Source: Zoogloeaceae bacterium
Lineage (GTDB): Bacteria; Pseudomonadota; Gammaproteobacteria; Burkholderiales; Rhodocyclaceae
Direction: 5' to 3'
Length of the DNA: 64,000 nt
NCBI GenBank assembly: GCA_024235635.1
Contig: JACKMA010000002.1
Coordinates: 992,001 to 1,056,000, forward strand
In this document: positions 15,903-26,969 of the stretch, piece after piece
How the letters are laid out: each line of letters begins with the position of its first letter
Position numbering within the stretch: position 1 is the first letter of the stretch
Made by a program: the position numbers and the translations under genes
The notes under the pieces: model-generated
Seen by the model: the letters and a program-made list of their open reading frames with translations, nothing else
What the model was told of the DNA's origin: nothing
Database searches by the model: none

Positions 15903-17096
15903 GTGAACCCCAATCTCGACAGCCTCCAGCCCTACCCCTTCCAGAAGCTCGCCAAGCTGTTCGAAGGCATTCGCCCGCCGGCCGGACTGGCGCCGATCCG
16001 CCTGTCGATCGGCGAGCCCAAGCACCCGACGCCGCAGTTCATCCTCGACGCGGTCGCTGCTCACCTGGGCTCGCTGGCCAACTACCCAGCGACCCTCGGC
16101 GCCGAAGCCCTGCGCGAAGCGATCGCGGCCTGGCTCGGCCGGCGCTACGGCCTCCAGAGAATCGACCCGGCGACTCAGGTGGTGCCGGTCAATGGCTCGC
16201 GCGAGGCCTTGTTCGCCTTCGCCCAATGCGTCGTCGATGGCGGCCGGCCGGGGGCGCTGGTGGTCAGCCCGAATCCGTTCTATCAGATCTACGAGGGCGC
16301 CGCGCTGCTTGCCGGCGCCCGCCCGGCCTTCATCGACACCGTCGCCGAGACCGGCTTCGCGATGGATTTCGGGCGCCTGTCAGACGACCAGTGGGCCCGG
16401 GTCCAGCTGGTGTATGTATGCACGCCGGGAAACCCGACCGGCGCCGTAATGGGGCTCGACGAATGGCGCACGCTGTTCGAGCTGTCGGACCGCCACGGCT
16501 TCGTCATCGCCGCCGACGAGTGCTATTCCGAGATCTACTTCGACGAAGCCGACAGACCGCTCGGCGGGCTCGAGGCGGCCAGGTGCTGCGGCCGCGACGA
16601 CTTTCGCAACCTGGTGATGTTCTCGAGCCTGTCGAAACGTTCCAACGTGCCCGGCATGCGCTCCGGATTTGTCGCCGGCGACGCCGGCGTGCTGGCGAAA
16701 TTCCTGCAGTACCGCACCTACCACGGCTGCGCGATGAGCCCGGCCTACCAGAGCGCATCGATCGCCGCCTGGAACGACGAGGCCCACGTCGCCGACAACC
16801 GGCGCCGCTATCGCGAGAAGTTCGAACGGCTGGTGCCGCTGCTCTCGCCGCAGATCGGCTGCACCATGCCCGACGCCGGTTTCTACCTGTGGGCGCGGAC
16901 GCCGGTGGCCGACACCACCTTCGCCCGGGGTCTGCAGGCCGAATATAATGTGACGGTTCTGCCCGGCACCTATCTCGGGCGCGACAACGACGGCGTCAAC
17001 CCGGGCGCCGGCTACGTGCGCATCGCGCTGGTGGCGGACCTCGACGAGTGCCTCGAGGCCGCCGGCCGCATCGTCGACTTCTGTCAAAAACTCTGA
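15903..17096 (+). CDS. dapC: Succinyldiaminopimelate transaminase
   Basis: A class I/II aminotransferase (397 residues from the GTG). It transfers an amino group from glutamate to N-succinyl-2-amino-6-ketopimelate in the succinylase branch of lysine/diaminopimelate synthesis. Visible: [15 protein letters not shown] at the N-terminus, [44 protein letters not shown], and the PLP lysine K245 in SSLSKRSN, with GMRSGF after it. I prefer the GTG at 15903 because the protein then starts at the segment I recall as conserved in this family; the ATG at 15864 would add 13 residues. dapD follows after 14 bp. Confidence 0.93.
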   Translation: MNPNLDSLQPYPFQKLAKLFEGIRPPAGLAPIRLSIGEPKHPTPQFILDAVAAHLGSLANYPATLGAEALREAIAAWLGRRYGLQRIDPATQVVPVNGSREALFAFAQCVVDGGRPGALVVSPNPFYQIYEGAALLAGARPAFIDTVAETGFAMDFGRLSDDQWARVQLVYVCTPGNPTGAVMGLDEWRTLFELSDRHGFVIAADECYSEIYFDEADRPLGGLEAARCCGRDDFRNLVMFSSLSKRSNVPGMRSGFVAGDAGVLAKFLQYRTYHGCAMSPAYQSASIAAWNDEAHVADNRRRYREKFERLVPLLSPQIGCTMPDAGFYLWARTPVADTTFARGLQAEYNVTVLPGTYLGRDNDGVNPGAGYVRIALVADLDECLEAAGRIVDFCQKL

Positions 17097-17110
17097 CCTG
17101 GACCGATTCC

Positions 17111-17929
17111 ATGCCCAATCTGCAAAACCTCATCGACGAGGCCTTCGAGGCCCGTTCCACGCTGTCTCCCACGTCCGCCCCGGCCGAGGTCCGCGACGCG
17201 GTCGAGCAGGTCATCGCCGGCCTCGACGACGGCTCGCTGCGGGTGGCCGAGAAGAAGGACGGCCAATGGGTCGTCAACCAGTGGGTCAAGAAGGCCGTGC
17301 TGATCTCGTTCCGGCTGCGCGACAACCAGTTGATGGCGGGCGGCGCCACCCAGTACTGGGACAAGGTGGACACCAAGTTCGCCAGCTATGACGAGGCCCG
17401 CTTCCGCGACGGCGGCTTCCGCGTGGTGCCGCCGGCGACCGCCCGCCGCGGCAGCTTCATCGCCCCCGACGTGGTGCTGATGCCCTCCTACGTGAACATC
17501 GGCGCCTACGTCGGCCGCGGCACCATGGTGGACACCTGGGCCACCGTCGGCTCCTGCGCCCAGATCGGCGCGAACGTGCACCTGTCCGGCGGCGTCGGCA
17601 TCGGCGGCGTGCTCGAACCGGTCCAGGCCGGTCCAGTGATCATCGAGGACAACTGCTTCATCGGCGCCCGCTCCGAGATCGTCGAAGGCGTCGTCGTCGA
17701 GGAGAATTCGGTGATCTCGATGGGCGTCTATATCGGCCAGAGCACCAAGATCTACGATCGCGAGACCGGCGAGGTGCATTACGGGCGGGTGCCGGCCGGG
17801 TCGGTCGTCGTCTCGGGCAACCTTCCGTCGGCTGATGGCAAGTACAGCCTGTATTGCGCCGTAATCGTCAAGAAGGTGGATGCCAAGACCCGCGCCAAGA
17901 CCGGCATCAACGAACTGCTGCGCACCTGA
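17111..17929 (+). CDS. dapD: Tetrahydrodipicolinate N-succinyltransferase
   Basis: A 272-residue left-handed beta-helix acyltransferase that succinylates tetrahydrodipicolinate using succinyl-CoA, committing flux to lysine and cell-wall diaminopimelate. Conserved blocks include [26 protein letters not shown], and hexapeptide-like repeats from [15 protein letters not shown] to [20 protein letters not shown]. The length is typical. It is co-directional with dapC (14-bp gap) and the pilU-type gene (24-bp gap). Confidence 0.97.
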   Translation: MPNLQNLIDEAFEARSTLSPTSAPAEVRDAVEQVIAGLDDGSLRVAEKKDGQWVVNQWVKKAVLISFRLRDNQLMAGGATQYWDKVDTKFASYDEARFRDGGFRVVPPATARRGSFIAPDVVLMPSYVNIGAYVGRGTMVDTWATVGSCAQIGANVHLSGGVGIGGVLEPVQAGPVIIEDNCFIGARSEIVEGVVVEENSVISMGVYIGQSTKIYDRETGEVHYGRVPAGSVVVSGNLPSADGKYSLYCAVIVKKVDAKTRAKTGINELLRT

Positions 17930-17953
17930 CGAGCACGCGACCGGAGCCCGCCC

Positions 17954-19147
17954 ATGATCCTCGACAAGCTGTTCCAGCTGATGGCCGAAAAGAATGCATC
18001 GGACATCTTCATCTCGGCCGGCGCACCGATTCACATCAAGATCGAGGGCAACGCCGTTCCGGTGAACCAGCAGGTCATGGACCCGTCCATGATCCAGCGG
18101 ATGGTGTATGAAATGATGGCGGCCGAGCAGATCGCGCAGTTCGAGCGCGACAAGGAGCTGAACCTGTCGTTCGGTCGCCGCGATCTGGGCAACTTCCGGG
18201 TCAACGTCTTCTACCAGCGCAACACCATCGGCGTCGTCGTGCGCTTCATCCAGGGCGACATCCCGAAGCTCGGCAACCTCGGCCTGCCCGAGGTGCTGTC
18301 GGAGATCGTGCTCGAGAAGCGCGGGCTGGTGCTGGTGGTCGGCGCCACCGGCTCGGGCAAGTCGACGACGATGGCGGCGATGCTCGACCATCGCAACGAG
18401 AACCGCACCGGTCACATCCTGACCGTCGAGGATCCGATCGAGTACCTGTTCAAGCACAAGCGCTCGGTGGTCAACCAGCGCGAGATCGGCCTCGACACCA
18501 AGGGCTGGCACGAGGCCCTGAAAAACGCAATGCGGCAGGCACCGGACTGCATCCTGATCGGTGAGATCCGCGATCGCGAGACCATGCAGGCGGCGCTGGC
18601 CTACGCCCAGACCGGCCACCTGTGCCTGGCCACGCTGCACGCCAACAACGCCTACCATGCGTTGAACCGCATCGTGAACTTCTTCCCGCTGGAGAACCGG
18701 CCGCTGCTCTACCTCGACCTCGCGGTCGCGCTGAAGGCGGTGATTTCCCAACGGCTGGTGCGCAAGACCGACGGCAAGCGCATCCCGGCGGTCGAGATCC
18801 TGATGAACACCCGCCACGTCGCCGAACTGGTCGAGCGCGGTGATCTGTCGGAGATCAAGGAGGCGATGGAGCAATCCCTGGCGCCGGGCTCGCAGACCTT
18901 CGAGCAGGACCTCTACCGCCTCTACAAGGAAGGCACGATCTCGCTCGAGGAAGCCCTGTCCCACGCTGATTCGCCGACCAACCTGTCGTGGCTGATCAAC
19001 AACTCCGAATTTGGCGCCAGCAAGCCTTCCAAGCCGATCGACGAGACCCGTGCGCCGGTGATCGAACTCGACAGCGGCGACGGCGACGGCGAGGCCTCGT
19101 TCAAGGAATTCACGCTGCACATCGACAGCAACGCGAGCTACGACTGA
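17954..19147 (+). CDS. pilU: Type IV pilus twitching ATPase, PilU/PilT family
   Basis: A 397-residue retraction-type ATPase of the GspE/PilT superfamily. It has an N-terminal PAS-like domain, Walker A GATGSGKS (130-137), the Asp box TVEDPIEYLFKHKRS, Walker B CILIGEIRDRETM and the His box TGHLCLATLHAN. The HKRSVVNQREIGLDT and ETMQAALAYAQTGHL wording fits PilU better than PilT. It would power pilus retraction together with PilT, encoded elsewhere. The last 40 residues are acidic and unusual. It sits between dapD and the island that separates it from dapE. Confidence 0.9.
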   Translation: MILDKLFQLMAEKNASDIFISAGAPIHIKIEGNAVPVNQQVMDPSMIQRMVYEMMAAEQIAQFERDKELNLSFGRRDLGNFRVNVFYQRNTIGVVVRFIQGDIPKLGNLGLPEVLSEIVLEKRGLVLVVGATGSGKSTTMAAMLDHRNENRTGHILTVEDPIEYLFKHKRSVVNQREIGLDTKGWHEALKNAMRQAPDCILIGEIRDRETMQAALAYAQTGHLCLATLHANNAYHALNRIVNFFPLENRPLLYLDLAVALKAVISQRLVRKTDGKRIPAVEILMNTRHVAELVERGDLSEIKEAMEQSLAPGSQTFEQDLYRLYKEGTISLEEALSHADSPTNLSWLINNSEFGASKPSKPIDETRAPVIELDSGDGDGEASFKEFTLHIDSNASYD

Positions 19148-19734
19148 CGCCGGCCTTCCGCCGCGCGCGGGCATCGGCCCATCCCCGCCCCGACACGGGG
19201 CATTTGCGCGGTCGCCGCAGGATTGGCCGGGCCGCGCGCCATACCGCCCTGCGGCAAGCACCTTGCGAACAGCGGATGCCCCGGCATCGCGTTGCTGCAG
19301 GCACCCAGTCACGCAATGCCGCGCCACGCAAGTCGGGCGGTTGCCGAGTTCCGGCAGCGATCCGGCTTGGGCGACAGCAGACAGCCGTCGAACCAAACCA
19401 GCCGTCGAAACCCCTCATTGGCCGCGCTCCAGACTGGCCGGATGTTTGCGCGCTTCGTCGCGCCTAAGCGGTCGTTCGCGAACTCACACACGCGGCCATC
19501 AAGAGACGCCCAGGCAGCACAATCTGACCTCACGCGAACGACGGCAGACCGATCCCGAAGCGATCGCCGAGCTTGTTCGGCTACACGCGACTCATCGAGC
19601 GACGTTCTCGGCGATTCGCCTCATCCATGGACCCTCACGTGGCCCATGCGCCTGTGCCAGGTGGAAGGGCATCCGTGCGCGCGATGACCAGGCCGGACAC
19701 CGAATGGGTGTAAATGGTTGTAGTATTGGCGCTC
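19148..19734. other. 587-bp region without a supported gene (island edge)
   Basis: None of the frames gives a recognisable protein. Composition is less GC-biased than in the flanking core genes. A possible terminator hairpin lies at 19187-19201, just after pilU. This is the left edge of the segment holding the Fic gene and the hsdR stump, and probably contains decayed DNA. Confidence 0.45.
19187..19205 (+). terminator. Weak terminator-like hairpin after pilU
   Basis: GCCCCG, a 3-nt loop ACA, then CGGGGC, followed by ATTTG. It lies 39 bp past the pilU stop. The T-run is short, so termination would be inefficient or Rho-assisted. Confidence 0.35.
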
Positions 19735-20784
19735 ATGATTAGATCGGATGCCGTTCGTATAACCCCCGAGATCCTGGCCCTCATCGCGAGCATCGATGAG
19801 TTCAAGGGGGCTTGGCGCGCACTCGGTACGCTGGCTCCGGATCGGCTTTCTGCCTTGCGGCGGGTCGCCACCATCGAGAGCATCGGTTCGTCCACCCGCA
19901 TCGAGGGAAGCCGGCTGTCGGATCGCGAAGTCGAGCACCTGCTTTCCAATCCGCAAATCAAGTCATTCGCGACCCGAGATGAACAAGAGGTGGCCGGCTA
20001 CGCCGAGGTCATGGAACTGGTGTTTTCATCCTGGCGGGACATCCCCTTGACCGAGAACCACATCAAGCAACTTCACCGCGACCTGCTGACCTACAGCGAA
20101 AAGGATGCCTGGCACCGGGGCAACTACAAGACCTCCACCAACAGCGTGGTGGCCTTCGACGAGGACGGCAAGCAACTGGGCGTCGTCTTCGCCACGGCTG
20201 CGCCGTTCGACACACCCATGCTGATGACCGAACTGGTCGGTTGGTTCAACGAGGAAACCGAATCCGCACAGCTTCACCCGCTATTGCTGATCGGAATGTG
20301 GGTGGTCGTGTTCCTCCAGATCCATCCTTTCCAGGACGGCAACGGGAGGCTTAGCCACGTGCTCACGACTTTGTTGCTGCTCCGGGCAGGCTACGCCTAC
20401 GTACCCTACAGCTCGCTGGAAAGCGTGGTCGAGCGGAGCAAGGAAGCCTACTATCTCGCGCTGCGGCAGACCCAGGGAACGATCCGCAGCGAAGAGCCGA
20501 ACTGGCAACCATGGCTGGAATTCTTTCTGCGCGCGTTGTCCGAGCAAGTGCGCCGTCTCAACCGCAAGGTCGAGCGCGAGAAGCTCGTCCTGGCCGCGCT
20601 GCCGGAATTGTCGTTGCAGATCGTCGAATTCGCGCGCGAACACGGTCGCATCACCATGGGCGATGCGATCCGGCTCACCGGCGGCAACCGCAACACGCTG
20701 AAGCAACATTTCCGGGCGCTGGTCGAGCGTGGGCACCTCGAATTGCACGGCGGCGGGCGGGGCGTCTGGTACCAACTGAAGTAG
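19735..20784 (+). CDS. Fic-family protein with N-terminal inhibitory motif and C-terminal winged helix
   Basis: A 349-residue Fic protein (in-frame ATG at 19714 would add 7 residues). Fic domains usually transfer AMP from ATP to a target hydroxyl. Visible: an N-terminal inhibitory helix with the (S/T)xxxE(G/N) motif, S53 to G58, Glu57 being the inhibitory residue, so a class II Fic; and the active loop HPFQDGNGRLSH (H197 catalytic). The final position of HxFx(D/E)GNGRxxR is His208 instead of Arg, which could weaken ATP phosphate binding. A C-terminal winged-helix segment (about 285-349, MGDAIRLTGGNRNTLKQHF) suggests DNA binding or self-regulation. An hsdR remnant follows 50 bp on. Confidence 0.88.
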   Translation: MIRSDAVRITPEILALIASIDEFKGAWRALGTLAPDRLSALRRVATIESIGSSTRIEGSRLSDREVEHLLSNPQIKSFATRDEQEVAGYAEVMELVFSSWRDIPLTENHIKQLHRDLLTYSEKDAWHRGNYKTSTNSVVAFDEDGKQLGVVFATAAPFDTPMLMTELVGWFNEETESAQLHPLLLIGMWVVVFLQIHPFQDGNGRLSHVLTTLLLLRAGYAYVPYSSLESVVERSKEAYYLALRQTQGTIRSEEPNWQPWLEFFLRALSEQVRRLNRKVEREKLVLAALPELSLQIVEFAREHGRITMGDAIRLTGGNRNTLKQHFRALVERGHLELHGGGRGVWYQLK

Positions 20785-20834
20785 CTCGAATCGCCAACGT
20801 ACCGGACGAAGAAGAACAAGGAAGTGTCGCGCCC

Positions 20835-21095
20835 ATGAAAGAAGCCACCGCCCGCATCAAGATCAACGTGCTGCTCGAGGCAACCGGGTGGCGTTTCTTC
20901 CGGGATGCCACCGGCCCCGCCAACATCCGCCTCGACCCCAGCGTCACGATCAAGCCGGCCGATCTCGAAGGTCTTGGCGAAAACTTCGAGAAGCCCGCAA
21001 ATAGATTTGTCGATTTCCTGCTGCTCGACGAAAAGGGCTTTCCGCTGCTCGTGCTCGAAGCCAAGGCGACGGACAAGAACCCGCTCGTCGGCAAG
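20835..21095 (+). pseudogene. hsdR: Truncated type I restriction enzyme R subunit (HsdR N-terminus)
   Basis: Eighty-seven codons from ATG encode the conserved start of an EcoR124/EcoEI-type HsdR: KEATARIKINVLLEATGWRF, then RFVDFLLLDEKGFPLLVLEAKATDKNPLVGK, which contains the D...E-x-K nuclease core (VDFLL and LEAKAT). Homology stops at 21095 where short tandem repeats begin. The helicase-like motor domains and the hsdM/hsdS partners are absent, so it cannot work as a restriction enzyme. The frame stays open into the next gene without a stop. Confidence 0.8.
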
Positions 21096-21125
21096 AAAAC
21101 TGGGGTCAGGAAAACTGGGGTCAGG
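21096..21125. repeat. Two exact tandem copies of a 15-bp unit at the hsdR breakpoint
   Basis: AAAACTGGGGTCAGG occurs at 21096-21110 and again at 21111-21125. Its core ACTGGGGTC recurs at 21206-21214 inside a small hairpin (GAGAC, TGGG, GTCTC at 21203-21216). From memory, TGGGGTCAG motifs are common beside IS200/RAYT-type elements. I take it as the footprint of a mobile element at the deletion junction. Confidence 0.6.
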
Positions 21126-21329
21126 TCTATTCCTATATCCTACATCAACTTTTCGGATTCTCAACCTACATCCACCAGACCTGCCGCAAAGTGCCAACAC
21201 GTGAGACTGGGGTCTCGTATCGCACCCTATCAGCGGCGTTTCGCCCGCCTCAGCCTTTACCCACCGTGCCCCTTGCGACCCAATGCGCTTCGCGTAATGA
21301 TCGAGCCTCGAAACCCGCACGGGGGCGGC

Positions 21330-22436
21330 ATGCTGCGTAAGGCGGTACTGGACGATGTGGATGCACTGGTGTCCCTCGAGAATCACTGCTTCGTCAGCGA
21401 CCGCCTTGCCCGGCGCAACTTCCGCTACATGCTGACCCGCGCCAACGCCTCGGTGCTGGTCGATGTCGACGGCGGCCGAATGCGGGCCTACGTGCTGCTG
21501 CTCTACTCCAACGCCTGTTCGATGGCGCGGCTGTATTCGATCGCGGTCGACCCGGGCTTCAGCGGCCAGGGGCTCGGCAGCGCGCTGATCGAGGCGGCCG
21601 AGCGTGAGGCGCTGGAGCACGACTGCGTCTCGATGCGGCTCGAGATCCGAAAGGACAACGCCGCGTCGCTGGCGCTGTTCGCGCGCCACGGCTACCGCCA
21701 GTTCACCGAAGTGCTGCGCTATTACGAAGACCAGATGGATGCGCTGCGCTTCGAGAAGCATCTGGTCCCGCAGTCGCGGCCCGAGCTGCGCAAGGTGCCG
21801 TTCTACCGCCAGACGCTCGATTTCACCTGCGGTCCTTCATCGCTGATGATGGCGATGAAGACGCTCGACCCGGCGCTGGAACTGTCGCGCAAGCTCGAGC
21901 TGCGGATCTGGCGTGAGGCGACGACGGTGTTCATGACGTCCGGCCACGGCGGTTGCGGGCCGTACGGCCTTGCCCTGTCGGCCTGGCGTCGCGGCTTCGA
22001 GCTGGAGATCCACGTCAACGACGACGGCGTCTTTCTCGGCGATTCGGTGCGCAGCGCCGAGAAGAAGGAGGTGATGCGGCTGGTGCAGGAGGATTTCCTC
22101 GACGAACTGGCCGGGCTGCCGATCCCGGTCGAGCACGGCGCCCTCGACGTCGGCGACCTGCAGGCCAAGTTCGACGCCGGCGGCATGCTGCTGGTGCTGA
22201 TCAGTTCCTACGCGATCTACCGCGAACGGTTCCCCCACTGGGTCGTCGTCACCGGTTTCGACGAGCGTTTCATCTACATTCACGACCCGCTGGTGCAGTA
22301 CGAGAAGGGCGAAGCGCTCGCCGACTCCCTGCACATGCCGGTGCCGCGGCGCCTGTTCCAGCGCATGGTTCGCTACGGCAAGGCCGGCCAGAAGGCGGTG
22401 CTGGTCCTGCGCCGGCGGGCCTGCGTCGGAAACTGA
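21330..22436 (+). CDS. GNAT acetyltransferase/C39-like peptidase fusion
   Basis: A 368-residue two-domain protein. Residues 1-145 are a GNAT N-acetyltransferase with the acetyl-CoA loop AVDPGFSGQGLGSALI and a terminal YYEDQMDALRF. Residues about 155-355 are a papain-like C39/DUF3335-type domain with C167 in DFTCGPSS, H303 in PHWVVVTGF and D319 in IHDP, a plausible Cys-His-Asp triad. The ATG at 21330 has GGGGG 4 bp upstream; ATG 21297 is possible, and an uninterrupted frame reaches back into the hsdR stump at 20835. The RLAN/ATP-grasp gene follows after 10 bp, so the pair probably acts together in modifying a peptide or protein terminus. The substrate is unknown. Confidence 0.85.
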   Translation: MLRKAVLDDVDALVSLENHCFVSDRLARRNFRYMLTRANASVLVDVDGGRMRAYVLLLYSNACSMARLYSIAVDPGFSGQGLGSALIEAAEREALEHDCVSMRLEIRKDNAASLALFARHGYRQFTEVLRYYEDQMDALRFEKHLVPQSRPELRKVPFYRQTLDFTCGPSSLMMAMKTLDPALELSRKLELRIWREATTVFMTSGHGGCGPYGLALSAWRRGFELEIHVNDDGVFLGDSVRSAEKKEVMRLVQEDFLDELAGLPIPVEHGALDVGDLQAKFDAGGMLLVLISSYAIYRERFPHWVVVTGFDERFIYIHDPLVQYEKGEALADSLHMPVPRRLFQRMVRYGKAGQKAVLVLRRRACVGN

Positions 22437-22446
22437 GGAGAATTGC

Positions 22447-23925
22447 ATGGCCGATCATGTGGTGGTGGTCGAGAACCGGACCGACTGGAAGCCCGGGTTT
22501 CCGGACATGCAGGTGATCGCGGCCAAGGACTATCTGGCCAAGCCGGAGTACTCCCGCGCGCGCAACCTGCGCGTGCTCAACCTGTGCCGCAGCTACCGCT
22601 ATCTGTCGGTCGGCTATTACTGTTCGCTGCTCGCCGAGGCGCGGGGCCACCGGGTGATTCCGAGCGTACGCACGATCAACGACCTGTCGCGCCGCTCGAT
22701 CTACAGCCTCGACATCGAGGATCTCGACGAACGGGTGCAGAAAACCCTGGGCGTGCCGTCGCCGGGCTTCACCGCCACCGCGATGGAACTCGACGTGTTC
22801 TTCGGCCAATGTGCGGTCAAGGGCCTGCAGGATCTCGCGCGCCAGTTGTTCGAGACCTTCCGCTCGCCGCTGTTGAAGGTCGAGTTCCGGCTGCAGGGCA
22901 AGTGGCGCATCGCCGGCCTGCGCGCGCTGGCGCTGAACACCCTGGCGACCGACCAGCAGGAAGCCTTCGTCGCCGCGCTGAACACCTACCTCAGCAAGCG
23001 TTGGCGCCAGAGCCGGCCGAAGGAGAGCGGCCATCGCTACGATCTGGCGATCCTGTGCAATCCGGACGAGGTGATGCCGCCGTCCAACGCGCGGGCGCTG
23101 CAGCACTTCGTGCGGGCCGGGCGCGAGTGCGGCGTGAACGTCGAGCTGATCGGCAAACGCGACTACGGCCGCCTGGCGGAATTCGACGCCCTGTTCATCC
23201 GTGAGACCACCGGCATCGATCACTACACCTACCAGTTCGCGAAGAAGGCGGAAGCGGAGGGGCTGGTGGTGATCGACGACCCCGATTCGATCCTGCGTTG
23301 CACCAACAAGGTCTATCTGGCCGAACTCCTGCGCGCACGGCGGGTTCGCACGCCATTGACCGAGATCGTACGTCGCGACAACCTCGACGGCCTCGAGGCG
23401 CGCATCCCCTACCCGATCGTGCTGAAGATACCGGACGGCTCGTTCTCGCGCGGCGTGTTCAAGGCGGCCAATCGCGCCGAACTGATGGAGACGGCAGCCC
23501 GGCTGTTCAAGAGCTCGGATCTGATCCTCGCCCAGGAATTCTTGTACACGCCGTTCGACTGGCGCATCGGCATCATGAACAAGGTGCCGATCTTTGCCGC
23601 CCAGTACTTCATGTCGAAGAAGCACTGGCAGATCGTCAACCACAAGGGCGACGGCCGCTTCTCGGAAGGCGGCTTCAAGACCTTCGCGGTGGACGATGCG
23701 CCGGAGGAGGTGGTGCGTACCGCGCTGAAGGCGGCGGGACTGATCGGCTCCGGCCTCTACGGCGTGGACCTGAAGCAGACCGACAAGGGCGTGGTCGTGA
23801 TCGAGGTGAACGACAACCCGAACATCGACGCCGGCGTCGAGGACGTGGTGTTGAAGGACAAGCTGTACACCACGGTGATCGAGGATTTCGTCTGGCGCCT
23901 CGACCGCAAGCGGAGCCGTCGCTGA
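22447..23925 (+). CDS. RimK-like ATP-grasp ligase with RLAN N-terminal domain
   Basis: A 492-residue protein with a clear ribosome-binding site (GAGGAG) before the ATG. The N-terminal 200 residues match the RimK-like ATP-grasp N-terminal (RLAN) type: NLCRSYRYLSVGYYCSLLAE and a following VIPSVRTINDLSRR. The C-terminal half (about 220-480) is an ATP-grasp of the RimK group with PIVLKIPDGSFSRGVFK, LILAQEFLYTPFDWRIGIM and the metal-binding VIEVNDNPNID. Such enzymes form amide bonds by attaching amino acids, often glutamate, to a carboxylate through an acyl-phosphate. Pairing with the GNAT/C39 gene suggests ligation, trimming and acetylation of one target. The substrate is not known. Confidence 0.88.
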   Translation: MADHVVVVENRTDWKPGFPDMQVIAAKDYLAKPEYSRARNLRVLNLCRSYRYLSVGYYCSLLAEARGHRVIPSVRTINDLSRRSIYSLDIEDLDERVQKTLGVPSPGFTATAMELDVFFGQCAVKGLQDLARQLFETFRSPLLKVEFRLQGKWRIAGLRALALNTLATDQQEAFVAALNTYLSKRWRQSRPKESGHRYDLAILCNPDEVMPPSNARALQHFVRAGRECGVNVELIGKRDYGRLAEFDALFIRETTGIDHYTYQFAKKAEAEGLVVIDDPDSILRCTNKVYLAELLRARRVRTPLTEIVRRDNLDGLEARIPYPIVLKIPDGSFSRGVFKAANRAELMETAARLFKSSDLILAQEFLYTPFDWRIGIMNKVPIFAAQYFMSKKHWQIVNHKGDGRFSEGGFKTFAVDDAPEEVVRTALKAAGLIGSGLYGVDLKQTDKGVVVIEVNDNPNIDAGVEDVVLKDKLYTTVIEDFVWRLDRKRSRR

Positions 23926-26162
<2,237 letters not shown>

Positions 26163-26206
26163 GGGGCGCCGGCCTGCACGCAGGTCGGCAACGGAGAACG
26201 GAATCA

Positions 26207-26650
26207 ATGGCAAACGAACGCCCGATCCTGCTGGTGGAAGACAACCCGGACGACGAGGCGCTGACCCTGCGGGCTTTCGGCAAGAACAAGATCAGCAACC
26301 CGGTGGTGGTCGCTCGCGACGGCGTCGAAGCGCTCGACTACCTGTTCGGTACCGGCGCTCATGCCGGTCGCGACACCTCGATCATGCCATCGGTGATCCT
26401 GCTGGACCTGAAGCTGCCCCGGATCGACGGCCTCGAGGTATTGCGACGCATCCGCGCCGGCGAACACACCTCGCTGCTGCCAGTGGTCGTGCTGACCACG
26501 TCGAAGGAACAGCAGGACATCAGCGAGGCCTATCGCCTCGGGGCCAACAGCTACATCCGCAAGCCGGTGGATTTTGAGCGATTCATCCAGGCGGTCGGCC
26601 AGCTCGGCGTCTACTGGCTGGCGCTCAACGAGCCGGCCAGCGGCGTCTGA
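26207..26650 (+). CDS. Single-domain response regulator (Rcp1-like)
   Basis: A 147-residue receiver with no output domain. Acidic pocket VEDNPDDE (E11, D12), phospho-accepting D67 in ILLDLKLPRIDG, Thr in VVLTTS, and Lys in YIRKPVDF. The NPDDE and DLKLPRIDGLEVL wording is typical of the Rcp1/CheY-like group that pairs with bacteriophytochrome-type or hybrid kinases. A good ribosome-binding site (GGAGAACGG) precedes the ATG. No kinase is adjacent, so the partner must be elsewhere; the hybrid kinase at 4.5-8 kb is only a formal candidate. Confidence 0.92.
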   Translation: MANERPILLVEDNPDDEALTLRAFGKNKISNPVVVARDGVEALDYLFGTGAHAGRDTSIMPSVILLDLKLPRIDGLEVLRRIRAGEHTSLLPVVVLTTSKEQQDISEAYRLGANSYIRKPVDFERFIQAVGQLGVYWLALNEPASGV

Positions 26651-26774
26651 GCCGCCGCTGCTGGTGCGCTTCCACATTCAGCACGATTGACGAAGGGAGT
26701 GCGCCGGGCTTGGCGCGCGGCGTGGGTTCGGTACCGGCGGCTGCGTACCGGCGACTGCGCAGCTGACCCCCGCG

Positions 26775-26969
26775 CTACTCGCGCTCGTCGATCCAGGCCT
26801 GCTGGATCGCTTCCAGGATGCGTTCGCCGCAATGGCTCGGATCGTCGTCGAAATCCGGCAGCGCCAGCACCCAGTTCATCAGATCGACGAAATTGACCCG
26901 GGTCGGATCGACCTCGGGATGCGTCTCGTCGAGTTCGATCGCGATGTCGGTGACGTCGGTCCATTTCAT
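26775..26969 (-). CDS. iscX: Fe-S assembly protein IscX
   Basis: A 64-residue acidic protein starting MKWTDVTDIAIEL with a conserved DPTRVNFVDLMNWV block and the end RILEAIQQAWIDERE. IscX binds IscS and iron and tunes the rate of cluster assembly. Its ATG overlaps the fdx stop by one base (TGATG). It is the last gene of the isc operon. Confidence 0.95.
   Translation of the reverse strand: MKWTDVTDIAIELDETHPEVDPTRVNFVDLMNWVLALPDFDDDPSHCGERILEAIQQAWIDERE

Noticed and set aside
12349..15906. Very long open frame on the plus strand opposite smc (about 1185 codons), and similar ones opposite gltB, the isc operon and dapD-pilU
   Set aside because: They mirror the GC-rich codon pattern of the real genes on the other strand, show no family motifs and have skewed Arg/Ala/His composition. 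The opposite genes have complete signatures.
20511..20834. Upstream extension of the HsdR/GNAT frame inside the Fic gene
   Set aside because: It overlaps the end of the Fic coding sequence in another frame and has no protein resemblance; the HsdR start at the 20835 ATG is natural.
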